Below, in pieces: positions 1-8,463 of a stretch of 64,000 nt of DNA. The DNA comes from Chromohalobacter marismortui (lineage in GTDB: Bacteria > Pseudomonadota > Gammaproteobacteria > Pseudomonadales > Halomonadaceae): contig NZ_SOBR01000009.1 in NCBI RefSeq assembly GCF_004364315.1, positions 40,230-104,229 on the forward strand, in the 5' to 3' direction. A program made the position numbers and the translations under genes. Every line of letters begins with the position of its first letter. The first letter of the stretch is position 1. The notes beneath the pieces were generated by a model. That model had not been told where the DNA came from and ran no database searches. It saw only the letters and a program-made list of their open reading frames with translations.

Positions 1-516
1 GCCGAGCGCGCCGACCTGGACGGGCGCCTTTACCAGACGCAACTAACCTGGCGCCAGCATGAATCCCGCGACGCCACGCTCACGCTGAGCGCACTGGATA
101 TCAGCGACGGCAACCTGCGCCGCGATGTCTCGGTCGAGCTGGCCCAGCGGGTGCAGGCCAGCGCCCATCATCAGACGCGGCTGATTGGTTCGCTGTCGGC
201 TGAACACAACCGTGACGTCGACGCCGATTATTACAACCCCGAACACCAACGCACGGCAGGCATTACGCTTGAACATGACTGGTTGACTTGGCGACGCTAC
301 GAACGCGCCCTGACGCAGAACCTGTCTCTGGGGGCAGCATCCGAGTGGGAAAGCGGCTTCGGCGGTGCGCCGGGTTATGAGGTGTCCTATGGCCATACTT
401 GGCAACTGACGCGGACGTGGTCGATCAATTACGGCATCGGCTGGGAAAGCCATGCATACGCAGGCGAGCGCGAGAAGCGCTGGTATGGACAGTTTGGTTT
501 CGAGGGGGTGCTTTAA
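1..516 (+). CDS. pgaA: PgaA C-terminal part (poly-GlcNAc outer-membrane porin), 5' truncated
   Basis: The reading frame is open from base 1 to a TAA at 514-516, so the window cuts the gene and only the last 171 residues are present. The fragment shows alternating hydrophobic/polar segments rich in Tyr, Trp and Arg, as in a beta-barrel (for example SYGHTWQLTRTW, WSINYGIGWES). Identification as PgaA, the porin that exports partly deacetylated poly-beta-1,6-GlcNAc, rests mainly on its place directly before pgaB, pgaC and pgaD. The stop overlaps the pgaB start (TAATG), which argues for translational coupling. The N-terminal TPR part expected for PgaA lies outside the window. Confidence 0.8.
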   Translation, partial: AERADLDGRLYQTQLTWRQHESRDATLTLSALDISDGNLRRDVSVELAQRVQASAHHQTRLIGSLSAEHNRDVDADYYNPEHQRTAGITLEHDWLTWRRYERALTQNLSLGAASEWESGFGGAPGYEVSYGHTWQLTRTWSINYGIGWESHAYAGEREKRWYGQFGFEGVL

Positions 517-2621
517 TGCCAGCGCTGGTATCAATCTTGCTGTTCGGCATGGGATTGCTGATGGCCGGCCCCAGCGTGGCCGAGCCGCCAGCTGCGCCGT
601 CCCCGAGCGATACCGCTGCTTCGGCCAATGTGCAGATACCGGAGGGCCATTTCGTGACGCTCGCGTTTCATGATGTCCGTGACGCTGCACAACCGGCGGT
701 GGGTCGTGACCCCTATGCGATGAGTCAAGAGCGGTTAGCGGCGTGGTTCGATTGGATGCTGGCGCATGATTGGCACCCCGTCTCGTTGGATGCTATTCAA
801 GCGGCACGCCAAGGTAAGCGGCCACTGCCCTCGAATGCGGTGCTGCTGAGTTTCGACGATGGTCTTGAAAGCTTCTACCGGCGTGTGTATCCGCTACTGA
901 AGGCTTACGATTACCCCGCCCTCTTTGCGATCGAGACGGGATGGCTCGAGCGAGTCCGCAAGGATGAGAGTAGCGCGACGCCTGAGACTGCCCAGTTAGA
1001 AGAGCGGTCAGGCAAGGCGGCGAGCGCTTCGGGTGGCGAGACGGCTGCGGATGCAATCCAGTACAACGGCGCCGCGCGTGGTCGGGAAGGATTCGTTACC
1101 TGGAAGCAGGTGCGTGAAATGCAGGCCTCGGGACTGGTCGAGATCGCCACGCATACCCACAATCTGCACCGGGGCATTCGCGCCAATCCTCAGGGCAATG
1201 TCGAGCCGGCTGCGCTGGCGCGGCGCTATGACCCGGCGAGTGGTGACTATGAAAGCGATGCGGCGTATCGCCAGCGCATTCATGACGACCTCGTGCAAAG
1301 TGCCGATGTGATCGAGGCGAACACGGGCGTGCGTCCGCGGACCGTGGTCTGGCCGTATGGCGCCACCAATGCCGAGACCGAGGCGATTGCACGTGATGCG
1401 GGGTTCGACTTCACGTTCAATCTGGGGGATCAGCGTCTATCGACGCCAGCCTCGGGGCCTGACTTCGGGCGCTTGCTGGTCATGGGCAATCCGTCGCCGG
1501 TGGACATTGAAGCGCAGATCGCGCAGGTAATCGATCCGCCAGCGCGTAGTCAGCGTGCCGTGCAGGTCGATCTCGACATGCTCTACGATGACGATCCCGA
1601 ACAGGTTCATGACAATCTGAGCGCGCTGCTCGATCGTATCAAGGCGATGCAGGTGCGTACGGTCTACCTTCAGGCATTCGCCGACCCGGATGGCGATGGC
1701 ACCGCCTCATCGCTGTACTTCCCCAATGATCATTTACCGGTGCGGGCCGATCTGTTCAACCGCGTCGCTTGGCAGCTCAAGACGCGGGCTGGGGTGGATG
1801 TTTACGCTTGGCTGCCCTTGCTGGCGTTCGACTTGCCGGATGCCTCTCGACAGCGTCGTCTGCAGGTCCGGGTACACGAAGCCGAAGGTGGAAGTCGCGT
1901 TGCCGAGCGGGCCTACCGGCGTTTGAGTCCGTTTCGTCCCGAGGCCCAGGCACTCGTCCGTGACATCTATGCAGACTTGGCCCGCAACACGCCGGGCATC
2001 GACGGCATACTGATTCATGATGATGCTTACTTGGCCGCTGATGAAGATGCCCAGGCATGTGCTTCCGAGGCTCGCTGGCCGGATAGTGGGCACCGGATCA
2101 CCGACTGCACGTTGAGTCCGCGTGAGAAGACCCAGGCGTTGATCGACTTCGGCGAGCAGGCACTCGACGGAGCGCGACACTATATCAACTTGAGCAATCG
2201 CTTTCGTGTCGCGCGTAACCTCTATGCACGGGTTGTACTCGACCCCAGCGCGGAAGCGCGCTTCTCGCAGGCGCTGGGGCCATTCCTCGCGCATTACGAT
2301 GATGTCGCCTTGATGGCGATGCCTTACCTGGACGGTACCGAGAAGCCGGCGAAAGAGTGGTTGGACACGCTTGTTGACCGAGTGCAGCGCTATCCACGCG
2401 GCCTCGATAAAACGGTATTCGAGCTGCAGACCTATGACTGGGAGCGCCAGAAGTGGATCGCGCCGAGGCGCTTGCGTGACTGGATGCACCAGCTCGTGCG
2501 TCGTGGTGCACTCAATCTGGCGTATTACCCGGATGACTTCATTACGGGTAAGCCAGCGTTTCAGCCGACGTTCGAGGGCATGAGCCTTAACGAGTTTCCC
2601 CACCGCCGGAGCCAGCCATGA
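516..2621 (+). CDS. pgaB: PgaB, poly-beta-1,6-N-acetylglucosamine N-deacetylase
   Basis: This 701-residue periplasmic protein de-N-acetylates poly-GlcNAc for export through PgaA. The ATG at 516 is chosen because it overlaps the pgaA stop; upstream in-frame codons lie inside pgaA. Residues 1-22 form a signal peptide, but no lipobox cysteine is visible, whereas E. coli PgaB is a lipoprotein. The NodB-type deacetylase domain carries LSFDDG (D114, D115) and THTHNLH (H213, H218), the metal and catalytic residues of the family, followed by VVWPYG. A low-complexity Glu/Ser/Ala stretch at about 148-185 separates these motifs. The C-terminal half matches the PgaB glycoside-hydrolase-like domain. The gene overlaps pgaC by four bases. 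Confidence 0.93.
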   Translation: MPALVSILLFGMGLLMAGPSVAEPPAAPSPSDTAASANVQIPEGHFVTLAFHDVRDAAQPAVGRDPYAMSQERLAAWFDWMLAHDWHPVSLDAIQAARQGKRPLPSNAVLLSFDDGLESFYRRVYPLLKAYDYPALFAIETGWLERVRKDESSATPETAQLEERSGKAASASGGETAADAIQYNGAARGREGFVTWKQVREMQASGLVEIATHTHNLHRGIRANPQGNVEPAALARRYDPASGDYESDAAYRQRIHDDLVQSADVIEANTGVRPRTVVWPYGATNAETEAIARDAGFDFTFNLGDQRLSTPASGPDFGRLLVMGNPSPVDIEAQIAQVIDPPARSQRAVQVDLDMLYDDDPEQVHDNLSALLDRIKAMQVRTVYLQAFADPDGDGTASSLYFPNDHLPVRADLFNRVAWQLKTRAGVDVYAWLPLLAFDLPDASRQRRLQVRVHEAEGGSRVAERAYRRLSPFRPEAQALVRDIYADLARNTPGIDGILIHDDAYLAADEDAQACASEARWPDSGHRITDCTLSPREKTQALIDFGEQALDGARHYINLSNRFRVARNLYARVVLDPSAEARFSQALGPFLAHYDDVALMAMPYLDGTEKPAKEWLDTLVDRVQRYPRGLDKTVFELQTYDWERQKWIAPRRLRDWMHQLVRRGALNLAYYPDDFITGKPAFQPTFEGMSLNEFPHRRSQP

Positions 2622-3916
2622 TCGATGCCCTCGTGTCTTGGATACTGACCATCGATTGGCGGGCAACGCTGTTCGGTTTTGCTTTTTACTATCCAATCTT
2701 CATGGCCTGGATGTGGATTATCGGCGGGTTGTGGTTCTATCTGCGCCGCGAGCGCGGACATACCGAGGGACCGCGATGTGATGATCTGGGGGCGGAGGCG
2801 GCATTCGTCAGTATCGTCATTCCGTGTCACGACGAAGCACATCAAATCGAGCAGACGATCCGGTATGCGCTGGCGACGCACTACCCTTGTTTCGAGGTCG
2901 TCGCCGTCAATGACGGCAGTCGAGACGCAACCGGTACCATCCTCGAGAGACTAGCAGACAGCGACGCGCGCCTGCGGATCATTCATTTCGAGGCCAACCA
3001 GGGTAAGGCCGTAGCGCTCAAGGCCGGGGCGCTGGCGGCACGCAGCGACTACCTGGTCACCATCGATGGAGATGCCTTGCTGCATCCCCATGCCGTTGAC
3101 TGGATGATGCGCCATCTCACTGGAGGGCCGCGAGTGGGGGCGGTGAGTGGCAATCCGCGTATCCTCAATCGCTCAACGCTACTGGGAAAGATCCAGGTAG
3201 GCGAGTTTTCCTCGATCATTGGCCTGATCAAGCGCGCTCAGCGTACTTATGGGCGTGTTTTTACGGTCTCCGGGGTCATCACGGGATTCAATCGGGCCGC
3301 GCTGGACAGTGTGGGCTATTGGCGTACCGATATGGTGACGGAGGATATCGATGTCTCGTGGCGCCTGCAGCTGGACCATTGGGACATTCGATTCGAGCCC
3401 AAGGCGCTCTGCTATATCTACATGCCGGAAACGCTGAAAGGCCTGTGGCAGCAACGACTGCGTTGGGCGCAGGGCGGCGTCGAGGTGATGCGACGTTATG
3501 GTCGGGGCTTGTTCGCCTGGCGCCAACGGCGCTTCTGGGGCGTGGCACTAGAGTATTTCACCAGCGTGATCTGGGCCTATGTGATGCTGGCGATTGCCGT
3601 ATTGTTTTGCTTGGGCCCGTTTGTGCCCCTGCCGCAGCAGTGGCGGGTGGCCACGTTGTTGCCTCAATGGAATGGTTTGCTGCTGGGCGCGACATGCTTG
3701 ATCCAGTTCCTGGTCAGCCTCTACATCGACCAGCGTTATGAACGTGTGGGTTTCCTGCGTCATTATTTCTGGGTGATCTGGTATCCCTTGCTTTACTGGA
3801 CGCTGTCGACCCTCACCGCCGTCGTCGCGGTACCCAAGACACTGCTTGCCTCGCCTTGTCGGCGAGCACGCTGGCAGAGTCCCGATCGCGGCCTCCAAGC
3901 CGACAAGGATGCGTGA
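2618..3916 (+). CDS. pgaC: PgaC, poly-GlcNAc synthase (GT2 family)
   Basis: This 432-residue inner-membrane processive glycosyltransferase polymerises UDP-GlcNAc into beta-1,6-linked poly-GlcNAc. An N-terminal membrane segment (about 15-42) precedes a GT2 domain with SIVIPCHDE, the nucleotide/metal-binding TIDGDAL, the TEDIDVSWRLQ acceptor motif and the QQRLRWAQGG (QxxRW) motif of processive synthases. Three to four membrane helices follow near residues 305-420. Its ATG overlaps the pgaB TGA, so the genes are translationally coupled. In known systems PgaC works with PgaD and is activated by c-di-GMP. Two GGDEF/EAL proteins lie within 12 kb, but a link to them is only inference. Confidence 0.95.
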   Translation: MIDALVSWILTIDWRATLFGFAFYYPIFMAWMWIIGGLWFYLRRERGHTEGPRCDDLGAEAAFVSIVIPCHDEAHQIEQTIRYALATHYPCFEVVAVNDGSRDATGTILERLADSDARLRIIHFEANQGKAVALKAGALAARSDYLVTIDGDALLHPHAVDWMMRHLTGGPRVGAVSGNPRILNRSTLLGKIQVGEFSSIIGLIKRAQRTYGRVFTVSGVITGFNRAALDSVGYWRTDMVTEDIDVSWRLQLDHWDIRFEPKALCYIYMPETLKGLWQQRLRWAQGGVEVMRRYGRGLFAWRQRRFWGVALEYFTSVIWAYVMLAIAVLFCLGPFVPLPQQWRVATLLPQWNGLLLGATCLIQFLVSLYIDQRYERVGFLRHYFWVIWYPLLYWTLSTLTAVVAVPKTLLASPCRRARWQSPDRGLQADKDA

Positions 3917-3917
3917 C

Positions 3918-4403
3918 ATGCGAGACGAGACTGTGATGCTCGAGTTGCCTGATATCATCCAGCGCCCCGATCTGCAGTCACGCCGTCAGCGTGGCGTGTT
4001 CGCGCTTCTCTCTGGACTGGGCTGGATGCTGTGGCTCTACCTGTTCCTGCCTTTGTCGACGCTATTGGGGTGGGCCTTCGGGAGCGTGCGTTTTGAAGCT
4101 TACGTGATTGATAGCCACGAGCACAGCTGGGCCTCGCTGAGCATTTATGCGGTAACTGTCGGGTTGGCGGGAATGGCGTTGCTGCTATGGGCCTTCTACA
4201 ACTATCGCCGCTTTCGGCATGCCGATCGTCGCCGTCCGCCAGCCCCTTTGACCACTGAACGCCTGGCGACCTCTTTCGGGGTGAGGGACGCGCAGGTCGA
4301 GCATCTGCAGCGCAGTCACGTGACGACCCTGCGCCATGATGCGTGGGGTCATATCGTCGCCATCGAGACGGTATCCGGGCCGTGCAGTGAGGCCATTGAG
4401 TAG
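3918..4403 (+). CDS. pgaD: PgaD, c-di-GMP-responsive subunit of poly-GlcNAc synthase
   Basis: This 161-residue membrane protein follows pgaC and is assigned as PgaD, the small partner that binds c-di-GMP together with PgaC. Two hydrophobic helices are visible at about residues 30-55 and 70-95. The start at 3918 is preferred because AAGGA lies eight bases before it. An ATG at 3909 overlapping the pgaC stop is an alternative. Sequence conservation in PgaD is low, so the call leans on position, size and the two helices. It is the last gene of the operon. No strong terminator is seen in the 108 bases before the convergent norR. Confidence 0.85.
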   Translation: MRDETVMLELPDIIQRPDLQSRRQRGVFALLSGLGWMLWLYLFLPLSTLLGWAFGSVRFEAYVIDSHEHSWASLSIYAVTVGLAGMALLLWAFYNYRRFRHADRRRPPAPLTTERLATSFGVRDAQVEHLQRSHVTTLRHDAWGHIVAIETVSGPCSEAIE

Positions 4404-4422
4404 AAGCCCGCCTTCGCTTTGT

Positions 4423-4461
4423 CTGAACAATGCCTGCGCTCGTCCATACGGCGTTAAAAAT
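4423..4461. repeat. Dispersed 39-bp intergenic repeat, copy 1
   Basis: This stretch between the convergent pgaD and norR matches 20796-20834 at about 33 of 39 positions. The shared core reads TGCCTGCGCTCGT, then CAT, then CGGCGTT. Both copies are intergenic, which suggests a small family-specific repeat rather than coding similarity. Confidence 0.6.
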
Positions 4462-4511
4462 CGACTGGAAGGCCAGCCCGGTCCGTTGTTCGTCGATTTC
4501 TCAGGCAGTGC

Positions 4512-6080
4512 CTACGTCTTGAGCCCCAGACGTTTGCCCAGGCGGTGCAGATTGCCGCTATCCGTTTGCAGGGCGCGAGCGGTGGCGGCCCAGTTGCCAT
4601 CATGCGCTTCCAGTGCATCGGCGATATGTCGGCGCTGGAAGGCGTCGACGGCGTCGCGTAGCGGTATCGGCGACGCGGGAGGCGCTGCGGGGGGTGCCGG
4701 TTGGGAGGGCGTGGTGTCGACCGCGGCCGTCGCGGGGAGTTCCAGGTGGTGGTCGGCGATGCGGACAACGGCATCGCGACGCGCGCTCTGCCCGGTGGGT
4801 GACTGTTCGCCGAAGGCGCGTAGCGCGGCACGTCCCAGCGTGTGTTCGAGTTCGCGGATGTTCCCGGGCCACGACCAGGCCAGCAGGGCGTTTTCGGCCG
4901 CGAGGTCGATGCGCAGATTGGCGAGCCCCAGGCGAATGCGGTTGTCTTCCAGAAAGCCGCCAGCCAGTAGGGGGATGTCCTCACGACGTTCCCGCAGAGG
5001 CGGCACCTGCAAGGGAAAGACGCTCAGACGGTGGTAGAGGTCTTCGCGGAACCGTCCGGCGGCGACCTCCTGGCTCAGGTCGCGGTTGGTGACCGCGACC
5101 AGGCGCACATTGACGCGCTGCGGGGTCTCGCTGCCCAGTGGCTGAATCTCGCCTTCTTGTAGCACGCGCAATAGTTTGGGTTGCATGGCCAGCGGCAGCT
5201 CGCCGATTTCATCGAGCATCAGCGTGCCCTCATGGGCCATGGCGAAATGGCCGCGATGATCGCGGACGGCGCCGGAAAACGCCCCGCGTCGATGGCCGAA
5301 GAGTTCACTTTCGATCAACGATTCGGGCAGGGCCGCGCAATTGACGCGTACCAGTGGCCCCTCGCCACGTGTGGAGAGCGCATGCACGCGGCGGGCGATA
5401 CGCTCCTTGCCGACCCCGGTCTCGCCATGCAACAGCACGCTCATATCGGTGGGCGCCACCAGGGCGAGGCTTTCTTCGAGGCGGCGCATGGCAGGGCTCT
5501 GCCAATCGGGCGTACTGTCACGCGGTGTGTCCTGAGTGGTGAAGCACTGATCGAGCGCTTGGTTGAGGCGCGAGCGGGTATCACTGAGCTGATGTGCGAG
5601 GCGCAGGCAGGTGGCCAGCAGGCCCGCTGCGGCCAGCAACTCGTCATCGTCGATGACGGCCAGACAGCCGGGGGTCAAGGCATCCAGCGTCAGCATGCCG
5701 AGTAGCCGGTCGCCATCGCGCAGGGCCACGCCCATGCAGTCATGCACATGGCTCAAGCTGTCGTCGAGCAGCCCATCAAAGGGATCGGGCAGCGGTGAAT
5801 CGAGCGGGAAGCGGCACACGCCGGGGTGCGCCGCGATCGCGGCCAGACGCGGGTGCGCGGTCAGGCCGAAGCGGCGCCCGCGGACTTCGTCATCGAGGCC
5901 TAGCACGGCCACGGGCTGCAGGCCGTCGTCGTGCGCGACCATTAACGTGCTGGCGTCGGCGGGGTAATCGCCGACCAGCGCGGCGAGCAGCTTTGCCCAG
6001 CGCTCGGGTAGGGCATCGTTGCCACGCCCGACGCTGAGATCCGCGAGTAAGTCGCGCAAGGTATGCAAGAAGACTGTCAT
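4512..6080 (-). CDS. norR: NorR, nitric oxide-sensing sigma-54 activator
   Basis: This 522-residue activator turns on NO detoxification genes. The N-terminal GAF domain keeps the residues known to hold the mononuclear iron or support sensing in E. coli NorR: Arg in GRRFGLTAHPRL, Asp in LPDPFDGL (the preceding Tyr is Phe here), His and Cys in HVHDCMG, and Asp in LTLDAL. The AAA+ domain has Walker A GETGVGKE (219-226), the sigma-54 contact loop as GAFSGA (266-271, normally GAFTGA) and Walker B GTLMLDEIGE. A Fis-type helix-turn-helix ends the protein (NLHRLGKRLGL). The ATG at 6080 is the only sensible start. The gene is divergent from hmp, with NorR-type sites in between, so autoregulation is likely. 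Confidence 0.95.
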   Translation of the reverse strand: MTVFLHTLRDLLADLSVGRGNDALPERWAKLLAALVGDYPADASTLMVAHDDGLQPVAVLGLDDEVRGRRFGLTAHPRLAAIAAHPGVCRFPLDSPLPDPFDGLLDDSLSHVHDCMGVALRDGDRLLGMLTLDALTPGCLAVIDDDELLAAAGLLATCLRLAHQLSDTRSRLNQALDQCFTTQDTPRDSTPDWQSPAMRRLEESLALVAPTDMSVLLHGETGVGKERIARRVHALSTRGEGPLVRVNCAALPESLIESELFGHRRGAFSGAVRDHRGHFAMAHEGTLMLDEIGELPLAMQPKLLRVLQEGEIQPLGSETPQRVNVRLVAVTNRDLSQEVAAGRFREDLYHRLSVFPLQVPPLRERREDIPLLAGGFLEDNRIRLGLANLRIDLAAENALLAWSWPGNIRELEHTLGRAALRAFGEQSPTGQSARRDAVVRIADHHLELPATAAVDTTPSQPAPPAAPPASPIPLRDAVDAFQRRHIADALEAHDGNWAATARALQTDSGNLHRLGKRLGLKT

Positions 6081-6139
6081 TTGGACATTCTCTTCGAGAA
6101 GGTGGTCATATTGACATGTTGTGTGGGTGTTATTTTGAC
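6076..6139 (+). promoter_or_regulatory. Three NorR-type enhancer sites (GT-N7-AC)
   Basis: Three copies of the NorR core GT-N7-AC sit at 6076-6086 (TGTCATTTGGACA), 6105-6115 (GGTCATATTGACA) and 6129-6139 (TGTTATTTTGACA). They lie about 160-220 bases upstream of the predicted hmp start point, as expected for a sigma-54 enhancer. The first overlaps the norR start codon. Three sites is also the number known for E. coli norVW. Binding itself is inferred. Confidence 0.8.
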
Positions 6140-6270
6140 AGTCATGACGGCAAGGACAAGTGCTCGTCGTCTGCCGTGCTGCGCCCTGAAGCTTCTGCAA
6201 CATTGCAACCACGCGGCCTCGACAGGCACTGGCGTGGCACAATGTCGCGGACACGGCTAAACGAACCGAG

Positions 6271-6286
6271 TTGGCACTCCGATTGC
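6271..6286 (+). promoter_or_regulatory. Sigma-54 (-24/-12) promoter of hmp
   Basis: TTGGCAC, five bases, then TTGC gives the exact GG-N10-GC spacing (GG 6273-6274, GC 6285-6286) of an RpoN promoter. Transcription would start near 6298, 33 bases before the hmp ATG. Together with the upstream NorR sites this forms a complete NO-inducible unit. Confidence 0.85.
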
Positions 6287-6330
6287 GATAGCAGGGGCAC
6301 ACACTGCAACGCCTATCGCGAGGAGACATC

Positions 6331-7512
6331 ATGCTGACATCTGCCCAGGAAGCCGTCATCGCCGCCACCACCCCGGTGGTTGCCGAACACATCGAAGCCA
6401 TCGCCAAGCGCTTTTACCCGTTGATGTTCGCGCGTTATCCCGAGGTCAAGACGCTGTTCAATGCCGCGCACCAGCAAAGCGGTGGACAGCCGCGCGCGCT
6501 GGCCGGCGCCGTCGTTGCCTATGTACAACTCCGCCATGAGCCCGCGCGCCTCGACGAGGTGTTGGGCATCGTTGTCGACAAGCACGTCTCGCTGGGCATC
6601 CGTCCCGAGCATTATCCCATCGTCGGCGAATGCCTGATGGCGGCGATCGGCGAGGAACTGGGCAAGGCAGTGACGGAGGAGGTCGCCGATGCCTGGGGCG
6701 CGCTCTACGAGGAACTGGCAGGGCTGTTGATCGAGAAGGAGGCACGTCGCTATCAGGACTTCGCCGCCCAGCCTGGCGGTTGGGAGGGCACGCGCGAGTT
6801 TCGCATCGCCGCCAAGCGACCCGAGAGTGCCGTCATTACCTCGTTCGAGCTGGCGCCGGTGGATGGCGGCGTGGTCGCCATGCATCGCCCGGGGCAGTAT
6901 ATCGGTCTCAAACTAGTCATCGACGGCGAAACGGTGCATCGCCACTACAGCCTCTCGGCGGCGCCCAATGGCCGAACCTACCGGATCTCCATCAAGCGCG
7001 AGGAAGGCGGCCAAGTCAGCCGTCATTTCCATGACCGCCTGGCGGTGGGTGACACCCTGGAGCTGCTGCCGCCGGCGGGGCATCTGACCCTGGCCGCGGG
7101 CGACGCACCGGTGATGCTGATCAGTGGCGGCGTGGGGCAGACGCCGATGCTGCCGCTGGCACGGCAGGCGCTCGCGGAAGGACGCCGGGTCGTCTACCTG
7201 CATGCGGCGCACGATGGAGCGGTGCATGCCTTTGCCGACGAGCTGGCCGACCTGCACCAGGCGTACCCGGGGTTGCTGCGGGTGATTACCGTGTATTCGC
7301 AACCGCGCCTGGAAGATGCTCCCGATCATATCGGTCATGTGAATGCCGCGCTGCTGGCGGATTATGTCCCGCGTGACGCGCAGTGTTATACGGTGGGGCC
7401 GGCGGCCTTCATGCGCTGCGTCGAGGCGGCGCTGGAAACGCTCGGCGTCGCGGCTGAACGGCGTCACCATGAATTCTTCGGGCCTGCCGAGTCGTTGGCG
7501 CGGGTCGCCTGA
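6331..7512 (+). CDS. hmp: Hmp, flavohaemoglobin / nitric oxide dioxygenase
   Basis: This 393-residue cytoplasmic enzyme oxidises NO to nitrate using O2 and NAD(P)H. The globin domain (1-140) keeps Tyr29 (B10), Phe43 (CD1), Gln53 (E7) and the proximal His85 (F8), numbered as in E. coli Hmp. The FAD-binding barrel follows, with PGQYIGL and RHYSLSAAP. The NAD-binding domain has MLISGGVGQTPML, and the C-terminus carries HHEFFGP. A GAGGAGA ribosome site precedes the ATG. Expression under NorR and sigma-54 is strongly suggested by the upstream sites. E. coli hmp is instead mainly NsrR-controlled, so the pairing here resembles the NorR-Hmp arrangement of pseudomonads and vibrios. Confidence 0.97.
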   Translation: MLTSAQEAVIAATTPVVAEHIEAIAKRFYPLMFARYPEVKTLFNAAHQQSGGQPRALAGAVVAYVQLRHEPARLDEVLGIVVDKHVSLGIRPEHYPIVGECLMAAIGEELGKAVTEEVADAWGALYEELAGLLIEKEARRYQDFAAQPGGWEGTREFRIAAKRPESAVITSFELAPVDGGVVAMHRPGQYIGLKLVIDGETVHRHYSLSAAPNGRTYRISIKREEGGQVSRHFHDRLAVGDTLELLPPAGHLTLAAGDAPVMLISGGVGQTPMLPLARQALAEGRRVVYLHAAHDGAVHAFADELADLHQAYPGLLRVITVYSQPRLEDAPDHIGHVNAALLADYVPRDAQCYTVGPAAFMRCVEAALETLGVAAERRHHEFFGPAESLARVA

Positions 7513-7530
7513 GTCGTCTTGCTGCTAATC

Positions 7531-7607
7531 GCAACGCCACGCCATACGGCGTGGCGTTGCGCGTGGTGCGTCCGTCAGGCGAGCAACGCCTGACGGACGC
7601 TTTTATT
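7531..7607 (+). terminator. Tandem hairpins after hmp; the second is a rho-independent terminator
   Basis: A perfect 13-bp stem with loop ATAC lies at 7531-7560 but has no T tract. A second stem of 14 bp (7568-7581 with 7587-7600, loop AGCAA) is followed by TTTTATT, the intrinsic terminator pattern. They separate hmp from the convergent dioxygenase gene. Confidence 0.8.
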
Positions 7608-7668
7608 GAAAGGGACAGGGTGCCGGGGCTGACCTCGGCACCGACCCTGGCGGGATTTATGGCGTTTA

Positions 7669-8463
7669 TCAGCGAGTTTCGTTGAGCACCGCCTCAGGAA
7701 AGTGTCGACGCAGAATGCGGTTCTGGAATTCATCCACGAAGCGGCTGTTGATGATGATGATGAAGCGCTCGAAGGGGGCACCGACATCTTCCTGGTGAAT
7801 GCCGTCCACGCTATGGAAGAGACGGTCGTCACGCAGATGGAGGATATCGCCCGGGGCGAGTGTCGCGTCAGCCACGGGGAAAGTGCCCGCCTTGTCGGCA
7901 TACAGGTGGTTATCGCCCCCGGCGACATTCCGGCGACTCACTACCAGGATGCTCAGCGCCTTGCAGCCGTCGGCATGGATGCCCTGGCCCTGCAGGGGGT
8001 CGATCATGCCTTCGCCACGAACGCCGGTTATTTGCATCAGGATAGGCTCGTTGGGCTTCAGGTCCCAGAGTCGTGCCCAGGCGCGCACGAAGGCCTTCAC
8101 GTCCGACCGAGCCATGAAGGCCGGCGTCAAGGGGTCATAGTAACGCAGGCGATCCGCCATGCTCTCGGCATCATTGAAGGCGCCGCCCTGGGCCATGGGG
8201 CAATGGCCCATATCGATGACCTCGTCACGTTCATCCAAGGTCAGCCAGGACATGCGCTTCCAGCGACGGTTGACATAGGGATCTCGGGGTAAGTCGGCGG
8301 TGAATGCCTGCCAGGCCGCGAGGTCTATTCGAGAGCGTACCTCGGTCTTGGCCCAGTCCTGCTGTTGCAGCGCGTTGATAATCGCCGGGGACCAGTAGTC
8401 GGTGAGTGAGTCGGAGGGTATGGTGCTGGAATTGAAGCCATACTTGAGGGTGTCGAGTGTCAT
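7669..8463 (-). CDS. 2-oxoglutarate/Fe(II)-dependent dioxygenase (PF10014-like, amino-acid hydroxylase type)
   Basis: This 264-residue protein carries the jelly-roll iron-binding triad His163-x-Asp165 (GIHADG) and distal His217 (LFHSVDG), with a SRRN loop typical of the PF10014 family. That family includes the Bacillus L-isoleucine 4-hydroxylase. The substrate cannot be told from sequence; a free amino acid or a small derivative is the family-based guess. GGAGA lies seven bases before the ATG at 8463. The gene stands alone between hmp (convergent) and a divergent GGDEF/EAL gene, with an AT-rich stretch with repeated TGACA-like words near 8555-8595 as its likely promoter. Confidence 0.8.
   Translation of the reverse strand: MTLDTLKYGFNSSTIPSDSLTDYWSPAIINALQQQDWAKTEVRSRIDLAAWQAFTADLPRDPYVNRRWKRMSWLTLDERDEVIDMGHCPMAQGGAFNDAESMADRLRYYDPLTPAFMARSDVKAFVRAWARLWDLKPNEPILMQITGVRGEGMIDPLQGQGIHADGCKALSILVVSRRNVAGGDNHLYADKAGTFPVADATLAPGDILHLRDDRLFHSVDGIHQEDVGAPFERFIIIINSRFVDEFQNRILRRHFPEAVLNETR

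Noticed and set aside
1734..2696. A 320-codon open frame antisense to pgaB
   Set aside because: It overlaps the conserved C-terminal part of PgaB and has no support.
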